A DNA stretch of 64,000 nt from Saprospiraceae bacterium (GTDB taxonomy: Bacteria > Bacteroidota > Bacteroidia > Chitinophagales > Saprospiraceae). The notes beneath the pieces are model-generated. The model did not search any database and had not been told where the DNA came from. It saw only the letters and a list, made by a program, of their open reading frames with translations. The position numbers were made by a program, and so were the translations under genes. Location of the stretch: the NCBI GenBank assembly GCA_016710625.1, contig JADJVK010000002.1:1-64000 (forward strand), written 5' to 3'. Below are positions 1-10,345 of this stretch, piece after piece; position 1 is the first letter of the stretch, and every line of letters begins with the position of its first letter.

Positions 1-39
1 GATTTTGGAAAAAAATTATAATCTCAGTTTTAATTTAAT

Positions 40-1032
40 CTAAAACTCCAATAAAGCAGTACTCAAATAATGCCTTTTTAAAGTAGTTTTAGTATTCGGG
101 GAGAAGTTGTCGTATAAAACAGCAACTGCAAGTTTCCCGAGTTCAAAGCCACTGTGGTGGAGATAGGAAATATTTGGGGTCATGAATTGGGGTAGCTGCC
201 CATCGCTGATGGCGATTTTTTTAATGGCAGTTTTGGATTTGTTTTTTTGCTCAAATTCATAAAGCGATTTATTGACACCCACCATAATTTCGTCACTCAT
301 CATGAAAATTCCATCCAAATCTTTATTGGAAGTAAGTTCTATTAGGCTCTTTTCACTAGCGATTTCACTATTTTCTGCGAAAATAATTTTGTACTGTATC
401 CCTTTATCTTTTGCTAATGTTGCTTCAAAACCTTTGAGTCTATCGATAGTGATGGACATATTTGCATCACCAAAAATGCCGAGAATATTTTTACAGTTTT
501 TATTGAGCAAATATTCAGCACAATTCTTCGAGGCAGCGAAATCATCGATGATTACTTCGTCTATCTGATCTTGATGGATTGTTTTGTCAATTAATACAAT
601 CGGAATTCCATGATTGAATGCTGGAGAAAAATGATCTAAATGGTTGGTTTTGTTGGTTAAAGATATTAAAATGCCATCTACATTACTATCGCAACAGATT
701 TTGATATTCTGAATTTCTTTCTCAATGCTTTCATCAGATGAAAGCACCATTAATTTATAATTCTTTTTATTGAGCTCATTTGAAATGCCTTCAATTAATG
801 AGGGAATGAAATACATGGATAATTTTGGGATTATCAATCCGATAATCATACTTTTTTTACTTCGGAGATTGATGGCTGTTGCATTGGGAATAAAATTCAT
901 TTCAGTAGCTACCGACTGTATTTTTAATTTTAATTCTGCACTAATATCTGGATGGTCATGGAGCGCCCTCGAAACAGTTGATGGACTTACACCTACCAAT
1001 TTTCCAATATCTTTAATTGTAATTCTACTCAT
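40..1032 (-). CDS. LacI-family transcriptional regulator
   Basis: A 330-residue DNA-binding regulator, probably a sugar-responsive repressor of the divergent uptake locus. Residues 3-50 form the typical LacI helix-turn-helix and hinge (TIKDIGKLVGVSPSTVSRAL). Residues about 60-330 are a periplasmic-binding-protein-like sensor domain (GLIIPKLSMYF, then DGILISLTN). The length is normal for the family. The ATG at 1032 faces the TonB-dependent receptor, and the gap between them holds a CpG-centred palindrome of LacI type. By family knowledge it should bind DNA as a dimer and release it on sugar binding. Which sugar cannot be read from the sequence; gene context suggests a disaccharide such as sucrose or maltose. 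Confidence 0.93.
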   Translation of the reverse strand: MSRITIKDIGKLVGVSPSTVSRALHDHPDISAELKLKIQSVATEMNFIPNATAINLRSKKSMIIGLIIPKLSMYFIPSLIEGISNELNKKNYKLMVLSSDESIEKEIQNIKICCDSNVDGILISLTNKTNHLDHFSPAFNHGIPIVLIDKTIHQDQIDEVIIDDFAASKNCAEYLLNKNCKNILGIFGDANMSITIDRLKGFEATLAKDKGIQYKIIFAENSEIASEKSLIELTSNKDLDGIFMMSDEIMVGVNKSLYEFEQKNKSKTAIKKIAISDGQLPQFMTPNISYLHHSGFELGKLAVAVLYDNFSPNTKTTLKRHYLSTALLEF

Positions 1033-1061
1033 TTTAAATTATTTTTAAAAAAGTTACCAAC

Positions 1062-1075
1062 CGCAAACGTTTCCG
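1062..1075. promoter_or_regulatory. Putative LacI-family operator
   Basis: A 14-bp palindrome, CGCAAACGTTTCCG, with a central AAACGTTT and flanking CG pairs; only the fifth position of each arm mismatches. LacI-family operators are palindromes centred on CpG. It lies 30 bases upstream of the lacI-like start and 91 bases upstream of the receptor start, so it could control both divergent genes. A partial half-similar sequence (GGAAAGTTTC) follows at about 1087-1096. Confidence 0.6.
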
Positions 1076-1165
1076 CAATGGTTTTCGGAAAGTTTCTCAA
1101 ATAACCATAGATTAAAAAAACAAAAATAGTTTTTATCATTGTGCGAACAAAAATTATTTTATAAA

Positions 1166-3808
1166 ATGAAACCAAATATTATTAAAATTTTGACAATAGC
1201 TATTTTAGCTTATTTTTATTCGTTTGATACTTTTGCACAATCTGTTCTCACAGGTAAAGTAAAAAACGATTCTGAAATCTTTCTTGAAAATGCATATGTG
1301 TCTATTCCTCAGTTGAATATAGGAAGTGCAACAGATGCAAATGGTGCTTTTTCGATTTCAGGGATTCCTGCAGGTAAATATAATGTAGAAATCAGTTATG
1401 TAGGTTACGAATCTGTAACCGCTGTAGAAAGATTTTCTAACAATGAGACCGTTACAAAGGAATATGTCCTTAATTATTTTCCTAAAGCTTTGAATGAAAT
1501 CATCGTAACAGGGGTGACTAATCCAAAATCTGCTTTAGAATCTAGCATCTCTATCAGCACATTGAAAGCAAAAGATGTTGCGAATGGAGTGGCAAGAACT
1601 ACTGCTGAGGTGTTCAGAACGATTCCTGGTGTTCGTTCAGAATCTTCAGGTGGAGAAGGAAATAGTAATATCACCGTAAGAGGGGTGCCAGTAAGTGCTG
1701 GAGGTAGCAGATATATGTTGCTTCAAGAGGATGGATTGCCTGTTCTGCAGTTTGGTGATGTTTCTTTTGGAACACAGGATCAATTTTTAAGATATGATTA
1801 TTCTGTAAAAAGAATTGAAGCTGTGAGAGGGGGAAGTGCTTCTGTTTTAGCAAGTAATTCGCCAGCTGGGATTATCAATTTGATCAGTAATACTGGTGAA
1901 GTGGCTGGTGGAAGTGTCGGAACAACTATCGGTCTAGATTTTCCAATGTTAAGAACTGATTTTGAATATGGTTCGCCAATAGCAAATGATGTATCTTTCC
2001 ACATTGGTGGATTTTATAGAAACGGAGATGGTCCTCGCCAAACAGGTTACACCTCTAATAATGGTGGTCAATTGAAAGCCAATTTAACCAAAAAATTCGA
2101 TAAAGGCTTTGTGAGATTGTATATGAAGTATTTAAATGACAGAACTGCAGCTTACATGCCGATGCCTATTGGTGTTAGTGGAACAAACAGTAGCCCGACT
2201 TGGAAATCATTGGCAAATTATGATGCATTAAATGGTGCTTTACAATCTGTTTATTTATTGAAAGACAGAACGATGGGTGGCAATGGCAATGTATTAGAGT
2301 CAGACGTTGCTGATGGGATGCACTCCAATTCAAAATCAGTTGGGGCAGAATTCAATTTTTCTCCAAGTGATGGATGGGAAATTAGTAATAAAGTGAGATA
2401 TTCTATGAATGATGGTCAGTTTATCGCTCCTTTCCCAGCTAGTGCTGGAACTGCAACTGAAACTTTTGCAGGTATTAGTGGATTTAACAAAGCTGTGTAT
2501 GCTGGTACAAATAATGATGTGAATAGTGCAGGAACTTTCATGAGAATTCACTTATTTAATACGAAGCTGAACAATTTTAATAATTTCGTTAATGATTTTT
2601 CGATATCAAAAAGTTTTGATAAAGTGAAAGTGAATGTTGGTTACTACAAATCTTTACAAAATATTTCAATGTCATGGAATTGGAATACTTACTTGATGGA
2701 AGCGAACACATCAAATCCTAGATTAGTGGATATCTTAGATTCGAAAGGAAATTTATTGACTCAAAATGGTCAATTAGCTTATGGCGTTCCAGCATGGGGA
2801 AATTGCTGTAACAGAAATTATGATACCAAATATGCTACGGATGCTCCTTATGTGTCTTTGGAAGTTAAGCCAGTTGATAACTTAGTTGTTGATGCAGGAT
2901 TGAGATATGATATCGGTCATGCCTATGGTTCATTCTCTGGTGGAAATGGACAAACTGCAGCTATCGATATGAATGGAAATGGCGTAATTGACACTATAGA
3001 AAAGAGTGTGGCAACGATTAGTAACAACACAACTCCAGTTGATTATAACTATAATTTATTATCTTATTCAGTGGGTGCAAATTATAGATTAGGTGACAAC
3101 CAATCTGTATTTATCAGAACTAGTAAAGGTGGATCAGCATCTGCGGATAGAGTTTTATTTAGTGGATATAATTATGTAGGATCTTCTGACCCGAAATTGG
3201 ATGCTCAAAAATTGAATACTGTTGCTCAAACGGAAGTTGGGTATAAGTTTAGAAGAGAAGGAATTACAGTGAATTCTACTTTCTTCTATGCAATTACGAA
3301 AGAATCTAATTACGAAGCAACTACTCAAAAGAAAATTGACAATAAATATCGTTCATTAGGAGTAGAGTTAGATGCGATTATGAATTTTGGCAGTAAGTTT
3401 AACCTAAGAGCTGGTTTAACTTATACGAATGCAAAAATAACGGCAGCATTAGATAATTCTGTGGTTAACAATGTTCCTAGAAGATTGCCAGCGATTATGT
3501 TCAATGCGACTCCAGTGTATAATATTACAAAAGATTTGAATATTGGATTTACATTATTAGCATTTACTAAATCATTTGCTCAAGACAATAATAAATTAGT
3601 AATGCCGGGTTATGTTGTATTAAATCCATTCATCAATTACAATGTTTTAAAGAATTTTTCTGTAAATTTGAGCGGAAATAATGTATTGAATGCATTAGGC
3701 GTAACGGAGTCTGAGGAAGGATCAATTACAGAAAATACCAATAATGTGGTGAGAGCAAGACCGATTCCAGGAAGATCAATTTCATTTGGATTGAAGTATA
3801 TCTTTTAA
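1166..3808 (+). CDS. TonB-dependent receptor for a sugar, no SusD partner
   Basis: An outer-membrane active-transport channel. The ATG at 1166 starts a clean signal peptide ending in TFAQS; the TTG at 1139 would add nine residues and is less likely. After the signal comes a carboxypeptidase-like domain (GKVKNDSEIFLENAYVSIP to GYESV, about residues 25-100), then a plug domain with IRG-type segments (NITVRGVPVS, IEAVRGGSASVL) and a 22-strand barrel ending GRSISFGLKYIF. There is no neighbouring SusD gene. It is followed by a hairpin terminator, then a hydrolase, kinase and permease. The layout resembles the Xanthomonas sux sucrose locus (SuxR LacI, SuxA receptor, SuxC permease), so disaccharide uptake is inferred. 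Confidence 0.9.
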   Translation: MKPNIIKILTIAILAYFYSFDTFAQSVLTGKVKNDSEIFLENAYVSIPQLNIGSATDANGAFSISGIPAGKYNVEISYVGYESVTAVERFSNNETVTKEYVLNYFPKALNEIIVTGVTNPKSALESSISISTLKAKDVANGVARTTAEVFRTIPGVRSESSGGEGNSNITVRGVPVSAGGSRYMLLQEDGLPVLQFGDVSFGTQDQFLRYDYSVKRIEAVRGGSASVLASNSPAGIINLISNTGEVAGGSVGTTIGLDFPMLRTDFEYGSPIANDVSFHIGGFYRNGDGPRQTGYTSNNGGQLKANLTKKFDKGFVRLYMKYLNDRTAAYMPMPIGVSGTNSSPTWKSLANYDALNGALQSVYLLKDRTMGGNGNVLESDVADGMHSNSKSVGAEFNFSPSDGWEISNKVRYSMNDGQFIAPFPASAGTATETFAGISGFNKAVYAGTNNDVNSAGTFMRIHLFNTKLNNFNNFVNDFSISKSFDKVKVNVGYYKSLQNISMSWNWNTYLMEANTSNPRLVDILDSKGNLLTQNGQLAYGVPAWGNCCNRNYDTKYATDAPYVSLEVKPVDNLVVDAGLRYDIGHAYGSFSGGNGQTAAIDMNGNGVIDTIEKSVATISNNTTPVDYNYNLLSYSVGANYRLGDNQSVFIRTSKGGSASADRVLFSGYNYVGSSDPKLDAQKLNTVAQTEVGYKFRREGITVNSTFFYAITKESNYEATTQKKIDNKYRSLGVELDAIMNFGSKFNLRAGLTYTNAKITAALDNSVVNNVPRRLPAIMFNATPVYNITKDLNIGFTLLAFTKSFAQDNNKLVMPGYVVLNPFINYNVLKNFSVNLSGNNVLNALGVTESEEGSITENTNNVVRARPIPGRSISFGLKYIF

Positions 3809-3833
3809 TACTAGTTTTTAATTAAGTTTAACA

Positions 3834-3883
3834 GCTACCTGAAATGAAATATTTAATCATATGATTTTCAGGTAGTTTTTTTG
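3834..3883 (+). terminator. Rho-independent terminator after the receptor
   Basis: An inverted repeat, CTACCTGAAA (3835-3844) against TTTTCAGGTAG (3865-3875), with a 20-base loop and followed directly by a run of T (3876-3882). It sits 25 bases after the receptor stop. Read-through may still feed the hydrolase gene that starts at 3890. Confidence 0.8.
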
Positions 3884-3889
3884 TTTATT

Positions 3890-5065
3890 ATGTTTTTGAA
3901 TCAAGCAAAGCAAGTTGTATATGATGCCATTGTGGAAGAAGGAATCCTAGCTTCTTCACAATTGAAAGATAATTACCGCAGTGTCTGGAGTCGAGATTCC
4001 ATGATGACGGGCTTAGTTGGTTTTGCGATAGATGACTCAAAAATTATTGAAGGCTTCAAAAACGCAATTCTAACTTTGGCTAAATTTCAAGCCAAAAATG
4101 GACAAATCCCTTCAAATGTTGCTTTAGGAAATTACCCAAAAGTCAGTTATGGTAGTTTGGTAGGCAGAGTAGATGCCACCACTTGGTGGATTGTCGGTTG
4201 CTCCATTTTATTGAAAAACAATAAGGATTTTCAAAAAACTTATTTTGAAACATTGAAACCCAAAATATATAGTGCTTTAGCCCTTTTGGATAGTTGGGAA
4301 TTTAATCAAAAGGGGTTGATTTACACGCCATTAGGTGGAAATTGGGCAGATGAATATGTTTGTAGTGGCTATACATTGTATGATAATGTTTTAAGATATT
4401 GGGCATTGAAAGCTGCTGCTGACATTTTTGAAGACGCTGAATTAGCCGAAAAAGCCCACAAAACAAAGACACTCATTATTAATAATTTTTCACATAATGA
4501 ACTGGGAGAAAAATATCATCCCATCGCATTTGAAGAAAAATTGAAGGATACAAAGCCTTATTTCAGTTGTTCTTTTAGCTCCAATGGATACGATCAAAGA
4601 TGGGATATGGCAGGCAATGCTTTAGCTATTTTGTTGAATATCAATGAAGATATAGATGGCATAAGCCAATATTTAATCCAATTAAAAGACGAATTTCATC
4701 ATTGGATGTTACCAGTTTTTTCTCCCATTATCCGACCTGAAGATGAAGATTGGCAGTTGTTGCATTCAAATTTTTTATATGATTTCAAAAACAAACCTTT
4801 TCATTTTCATAATGGCGGCAGTTGGCCCATTTTTTTGGGATGGCTTTGTTGGGCGTTGAATAACAAGAATAAAAAATCGATACCAGAAAACATTTTTAAC
4901 CATTATCAAGAATTATTAAAAAAAGAAGAGCAACCTCAATTTTATGAATATTATGCTAGTGACAAAATGGAACCTTCAGGTGCTAAGAAGCTCTGTTTCA
5001 GTGCGGTAGGATATATAATGATGCATGAAAGCTTATTTAATCATTTAAAACCATTAGACTTTTGA
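3890..5065 (+). CDS. (alpha/alpha)6 glycoside hydrolase, GH100 / amylo-1,6-glucosidase-like
   Basis: A 391-residue cytoplasmic protein with no signal peptide. I used the ATG at 3890; a TTG at 3881 is possible. Motifs match the (alpha/alpha)6 hydrolases of the alkaline/neutral invertase (GH100) and debranching-enzyme type: SVWSRDSMMTGLVG near residue 30, GRVDATTWWIVG near 90, GNWADEY near 148, and FHNGGSWPIFLGW near 310, which resembles the HNGGSWP segment of plant neutral invertases. It lies between a receptor and a sugar permease, overlapping the next gene by four bases. Intracellular cleavage of the imported disaccharide is inferred; sucrose fits GH100, but a glucosidase of another family is possible. 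Confidence 0.75.
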   Translation: MFLNQAKQVVYDAIVEEGILASSQLKDNYRSVWSRDSMMTGLVGFAIDDSKIIEGFKNAILTLAKFQAKNGQIPSNVALGNYPKVSYGSLVGRVDATTWWIVGCSILLKNNKDFQKTYFETLKPKIYSALALLDSWEFNQKGLIYTPLGGNWADEYVCSGYTLYDNVLRYWALKAAADIFEDAELAEKAHKTKTLIINNFSHNELGEKYHPIAFEEKLKDTKPYFSCSFSSNGYDQRWDMAGNALAILLNINEDIDGISQYLIQLKDEFHHWMLPVFSPIIRPEDEDWQLLHSNFLYDFKNKPFHFHNGGSWPIFLGWLCWALNNKNKKSIPENIFNHYQELLKKEEQPQFYEYYASDKMEPSGAKKLCFSAVGYIMMHESLFNHLKPLDF

Positions 5066-5703
5066 TAGGCGATAAAATAAATATTAAGGACGATTATTTA
5101 ATTACAGCAACGGAGATTTTTCATTACTTGAATGATCAATTGAAGCATGCAAAAAAGTTTGTGATAGGAATTGGTGGGGAAAGTGGCAGCGGAAAAAGTG
5201 TTACCGCTTTATGCCTACAAAAGGTGTTGGATCATGAAGGTTTTAAAACCCAAATTATTCATCAAGACGATTATTTTATTTATCCACCTAAAACCAATCA
5301 CGAAAAAAGAGTTGCTGATTTTAATCATATTGGTTTTCAAGAAATTGATTTCTTTTTATTAAGGAAAAACATTGTAGATTTTAAACAAAATAAACCACAA
5401 ATCACCAAACCATTAGTGGATTATCCTGCTAACACAATTGGGTCAGAAACATTAGATTTTTCAAATGTAGAAATATTAATTATCGAGGGTACATATATAT
5501 TAGCTCTTGACAATCTGGATGTTACTATTTTTATTGATAGAAACTATAAAGACACTTACCAACAAAGAAAAAATAGAGGTAGGGAGGAAATGGATGCATT
5601 TATAGAAAAAGTTTTAGAAAAGGAGCATCAATTGATTTATCCTTTCCACCTTCAATCAGATATCATAATAACCAAAGATTATTCGGTGATAACCAATAAA
5701 TAA
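5062..5703 (+). CDS. P-loop sugar or nucleoside kinase, uridine kinase-like
   Basis: A 213-residue protein with a Walker A motif (GIGGESGSGKS, residues 36-46), a QDDYF substrate motif near residue 74, a Walker B-like VEILIIEGTYIL near 140, and a lid segment DRNYKDTYQQRKNRGR. This is the phosphoribulokinase/uridine kinase fold. The start is a TTG that overlaps the stop of the hydrolase gene, which implies translational coupling. Placed between a disaccharide hydrolase and a permease, it may phosphorylate a released hexose; that substrate is inferred only. A uridine kinase role would be the family default. Confidence 0.75.
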   Translation: MIGDKINIKDDYLITATEIFHYLNDQLKHAKKFVIGIGGESGSGKSVTALCLQKVLDHEGFKTQIIHQDDYFIYPPKTNHEKRVADFNHIGFQEIDFFLLRKNIVDFKQNKPQITKPLVDYPANTIGSETLDFSNVEILIIEGTYILALDNLDVTIFIDRNYKDTYQQRKNRGREEMDAFIEKVLEKEHQLIYPFHLQSDIIITKDYSVITNK

Positions 5704-5711
5704 GTACAAAA

Positions 5712-7033
5712 ATGAGCCAATTTTCAAAGCCAAATTTAACTTTTTCCCAAATCATCAATATGAATGTTGGGTTTCTTGGCATTCAATATAGTTTTGGATT
5801 GCAACAAACAGCTATTAACCCAATTTACTCCTTTTTGGGTGCAAATCCAGACCAACTTCCCATATTAAATTTGGCAGGACCTATCACTGGGCTTTTGATA
5901 CAACCCATCATTGGAGCGATTAGTGATAAAACATGGAGTCCTAGGTGGGGGAGAAGGAAGCCGTTCTTTTTGATTGGAGCAATTTTTTGTAGTTTATGCC
6001 TTTTCTTGTTTCCTTCTCAAGCCAATTGTGGATGGCTGTGGGTTTACTTTGGATTTTGGATGCCGCAAACAACACCGCAATGGAACCTTACAGGGCTTTT
6101 GTTGCAGACAAATTAAATGAGCAACAACAATCGGTTGGGTTTTTAACACAAAGTTTTTTCACTGGATTGGGGATTACATTGGCAAACTTTTCTTTATATA
6201 TTTTTCAACATCTTTTTACTTCAAAAGAATCACCAACGGCACAAAATACCATACCACTTTGGGTGTACGGATCTTTCATGATTGGAGCAGTTGTCTCCAT
6301 CACTTCAGTCTTATTTTCTATTTTGAAAACACCTGAAATTCCGCCTAGCACAGCAGAATTGGAGAAAATGAGGAGTGAAAAAATGAATATTTTGTCTCCA
6401 TTCACCGAAGTGATTGCAGCCATCAGAGAGATGCCAAAAGTTCTTTGGAAACTAGCTTTGGTTTACCTGTTCCAGTGGTATGCCATGTTTTGTTATTGGC
6501 AATTCGTTGCTCTCAGTATTGCAAAATCCTTATACAATTGTGATCAATCCAACAAACCTTTATATGAAATGGCAGTGGGTTGGACGGGCATTGTGAATGG
6601 ATTTTACAATATTATTACCGTCATAAGTGCCTACTTTTTAGTGAAAGTCACCGCCAAATATGCCCCCAAAATAGTTCATGCCTTTTGCCTTTTACTGGCT
6701 GGCATTGGTTTGATTATTTTTCCACACATTCAAAATCAGTATTTAACGCTCCTACCAATGATTGGCTTGGGGATTGCTTGGGCAAGTATTATGGGTGTTC
6801 CCTATTTGATTGTCGTTTCAGATATTCCAAAAGAAAAATATGGCGTTTATATGGGAATCATCAATATGATGATTGTAATTCCGATGCTACTACAAACGAT
6901 TTCGTTCAAATATGTTTATAACACTATCTTGAATAGCAATCCGAGTAATGCCATCATATTTGCTGGTTGCCTGTTGCTGATTGCTGCGGCACTGACTTTG
7001 AGAATAAAAGGGAAGCGGGAAGTGGTAAGGTAG
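5712..7033 (+). CDS. SLC45/GPH-type MFS disaccharide permease (frameshifted)
   Basis: An inner-membrane transporter with about 12 hydrophobic segments. The N-terminal part carries GLQQTAINPIYSFLGA and the cytoplasmic-loop motif WGRRKPFFLIG of the sucrose/maltose MFS group. The reading frame breaks at about 6011-6018: the frame from 5712 ends at 6116, while the rest (SSQLWMAVGLLWILDAAN onward) is in the -1 frame to 7033. Adding one T near 6013-6016 restores a single 440-residue protein of normal length, so a missing base in the assembly is the likely cause. It starts nine bases after the kinase stop. It probably imports the disaccharide that the receptor brings into the periplasm. Confidence 0.85.
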
Positions 7034-7306
7034 ATGCTATGCCCATAAAATTGCTTTGTTGATTTCATTATTGTTTTTTGTGAAATCGGAAAATATTTTT
7101 GTGATTATTCGAATTTCAAACCATCATTTATAGGAAAAAGCTACCACAATTCTGCTAATTCAAAAGGTATATAAGGTCTTCTAAATTTAGAAATTTCTTA
7201 GCAATTCTTTCTTAGATATTATTGAAGAAATAATGCTTAAAAATTTCAGTTTTACGAAAAATTGTAATTGATTTTTTTATTATTTTTAAGATTAAATGTG
7301 TAAGTT
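7034..7306. other. Gene-free AT-rich spacer
   Basis: The non-coding region between the permease and the sensor kinase runs from 7034 to 7379. I see no convincing terminator hairpin or RNA gene in the first 270 bases. The last 75 bases hold the promoter annotated separately. Confidence 0.5.
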
Positions 7307-7338
7307 TTTGTATTAACTATTAATATTTGTTAATTTTG
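7307..7338 (+). promoter_or_regulatory. Bacteroidota-type promoter for the sensor kinase
   Basis: TTTG at 7307-7310, a 20-base spacer, then TAATTTTG at 7331-7338. This matches the known Bacteroidota primary sigma consensus TTTG-N19/21-TAnnTTTG. Transcription should start near 7345, about 35 bases before the TTG start codon at 7380. Confidence 0.7.
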
Positions 7339-7379
7339 ATTTTGTAATAACTACATTACAGAATTATTTTATTTGTATT

Positions 7380-10345
7380 TTGAAAAGATATATAATTTTA
7401 AAATTAATACTCATTTGCAATTGCCTTTCTAGTCAAAATGTACCATTCATTCATTATTCTACAAGAGATGGATTACCACAAACACAAATTTTATCACTTT
7501 TCGAAGATAGTAGGGGGTATACTTGGATTGGATGTTCGTATGATTTATATTATTTTGATGGAAAAAATTTTAAAAATGTAACAGAAAAAATGCACTTACC
7601 CTATTATTCAATATTCGATATCGATGAAGACAAAAATGGAAATATTATTTTCAATGTTACAAAGTGGATGTGTAAATATGATGGGAATAAAATAACTTTT
7701 AATAAAACTAATATTGTACTAAGAGATAATAATTTCTGTGTAGATAAGGATGGAATAGGTTGGTGTATCAATAATATTGATAAAAAAATTTATTACAGTT
7801 TTGATTTTATAACTTGGGAAAAAGCAAACATTAACGAAAATCAACCAGACTGGCATTTTATAAGTTATAATAAAAAATATAATCGATTTTTGCTGAATGA
7901 TTTTGATAAAAATTTGTATGAATTCAAGAGTGGTCATATTAAGAATTTGCACAAAAAAATTATTTTACCATCCTTCAATGATCCTAAAAACAACTTAGAC
8001 TTAGTATCTTCTAATGATTCGATATTCGAAATAGATGAGCATAAAATTAATTTCCTTTTTGGAAAGCACCATTGAAGTCTCAAATATTAAAAATCAATAA
8101 TGTATATTATTCCTTTGTTCTTTTTGATAAATATATTCATTCAATGACTATTGATGGAAAAAAGGATTCGATTTTTTTAAACGACCCTATCAATTTTTTA
8201 TGGGCTGATAAAAATAATCAACTTTGGGCAGCTACTGAAAATGGAGCTTATCAAATATTTTTAAATGGATTTAAACATTTAGATAAAAAAATTCAACAGA
8301 TTTGGTCATTTGCTGAATATAATAACAATTTATTTTTTGGCTCCTACTATAACCAAGATTCTTTATGGGTTTACAAAAATGGGGAATCTCAATCTTTCAA
8401 ATCAAAAAAACCAGTAATTCCAAATTATAATCACCTTTTTGGAGAGTTTTATTACGGCAATGCAAAAGATAATTTGGGGAATACTTATCAAGCTCTACAT
8501 TATGGAATTTTGAAATATAATGGCAGTTTTTTTGAACTTATCAATTTAGGTAATGAGCCTAGCCAATTTCCTTTACCTTTATATATCACTAATACACAGG
8601 ATAAAAAAAATTTGATAGTATGTACAAAAGAGGGTATAATTTTACATAATTTTCAAAAAAAGACTAATAAATACATTCAATGTAATCATTCTGATAAATT
8701 TTGTTTGAGTGCAACTTCTGATAAAGCACAAAATATTTGGTTTACTAGTCAATTCGGAATTTATCGTTATAACCCGATTTTAGATTCAATTGATTATAGA
8801 TATGAAGCTGATTTAAATAAAATAAAGTATAGTTTTTTTATTAACATACATTGCGATACCTATGATAATATATGGGTAGGTTGTAATCAAGGATTATTGA
8901 AGTTCAATAAAATTTTAGGCAGTTTTGAAACGGTGGAATCACTTGTCTTAAATAAAAAAATAGAAGCAATTCAAAGTTTCAAAGATAAATACTTATTGCT
9001 TAGTGTAGTTGATGGTGTTTATGTGATGGATTTGAAAACCTATCAATTTTCTAAGAATATAATAATTAAAAAATTCAACCAATTCAATGGATTTCTTGGG
9101 TCGAAAACGAACCAATCATCAAGTTTTATTGATAGTAAAGATAATTTTTGGGTAGCATCCAATGATTTATTATATTATATCAATTTGAATAATTTAGATA
9201 TTCAAATTAAACCTCAAACTATTTATATAACAGAAATTAATAATAATAGAATTAATTATCAATCCTATGGGAAACCCTATAATTTGGAATATGGTGTAAA
9301 TTTTGCAAAATTTAAATTCGAATCTATTGGTGCTGATAAATCTTATGATTTGGAATATGCTTACCAATTTGATGATAGTCCTTGGAGCAATTGGCTAAAG
9401 GAAGATTATGCATATATAGATAATATCTCTTCTGGGATTCATCATTTATCAGTCAGAACTCGTCAGCCAGGAATTAATAATCATGAACTTTATAATTTTT
9501 CCCATTTAGAAATTATTGCAGATTTGCCTTTCTATAAAGAAAAAAATTTCCCTTTAAAAGCTGCAATCGTCATTTTAGGTCTTTTTGGTGGATTATTGTA
9601 CATTATATTCAATAATAGAAGAAATAAAGAAAAAGCCAAACAAAAATTAATTCAATTAACCATTGAAAAAGAAAATGAAGTTGGGGAAAAAACAAGAACA
9701 ATTAATTATTTACAAATCCAATCCTTACAATCCCAATTAGATCCACATTTCGTGTTTAATATTTTGGATGTCGTCAGAGCCAAAATAGGTGAAAATAAGA
9801 TGGAAGATGCAAGCAATGTTTTACTAGATTTGGGCAAATTGTTACGCCAATTTCTAGAAGCCAATATCAATTTGGATATCAATAAATTAAGAAGTTCTGA
9901 AATTTCTATTAAGGATGAAATCGATTTGATAACTGCTTATGTCCGATTTGAACAACTTCAATTGCCTTTTAAATTCAACTATAGTATTGATTATGATAAA
10001 TCTATAGATATTGAAAACGTATGTATTCCGCCAATGCTCATCCAGCCTTTTGTAGAAAACGCAATCAAACATGGTATCAAACATAGACAAGACGACTTGG
10101 GAGAATTGAAAGTCAATTTTAATGTTGCTAATCAAAAATTGATTTGTACGATCATGGATAATGGTGTAGGAAGAGCTAAAACTCAAGAAGTTTATAAAAA
10201 TGAAGTCAAATCGCATAAATCAAGAGGTACCTATTTGGTGGAAAAGCGAATTGAATTAATGAAAGAAATGAATTTTGGAATTGAGCTTTCAATAACGGAT
10301 GTTAAAAGTGGTGGAACTATGGTTACAATTGAATTTGAATTGTAA
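7380..10345 (+). CDS. Reg_prop sensor histidine kinase, LytS class (frameshifted)
   Basis: A membrane sensor kinase of about 988 residues. It has an N-terminal signal peptide, then beta-propeller repeats of Reg_prop type (STRDGLPQTQILSLFEDSRG, YTWIG), a Y_Y_Y-like domain (YAYQFDDSPWSNW), one transmembrane helix (AAIVILGLFGGLLYIIF), a His_kinase domain with phospho-acceptor in QLDPHFVFNILD and an ATPase domain (PPMLIQPFVENAIKHG, MDNGVGR). The frame breaks in the T5 run at 8056-8060; one more T gives NFLFWKAPLKSQ and joins the two frames. The start is TTG at 7380, chosen from the signal peptide and promoter spacing. Kinases of this class usually signal to LytTR regulators, one of which lies at 14448. 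Confidence 0.88.

Noticed and set aside
1..39. A gene fragment or terminator at the left edge
   Set aside because: Only 39 bases precede the stop of the lacI-like gene; they are AT-rich with no hairpin or frame that can be judged.
5996..7033. A separate MFS gene starting at an internal ATG
   Set aside because: The first helices are encoded upstream in the other frame; the two parts together make one normal-length permease.
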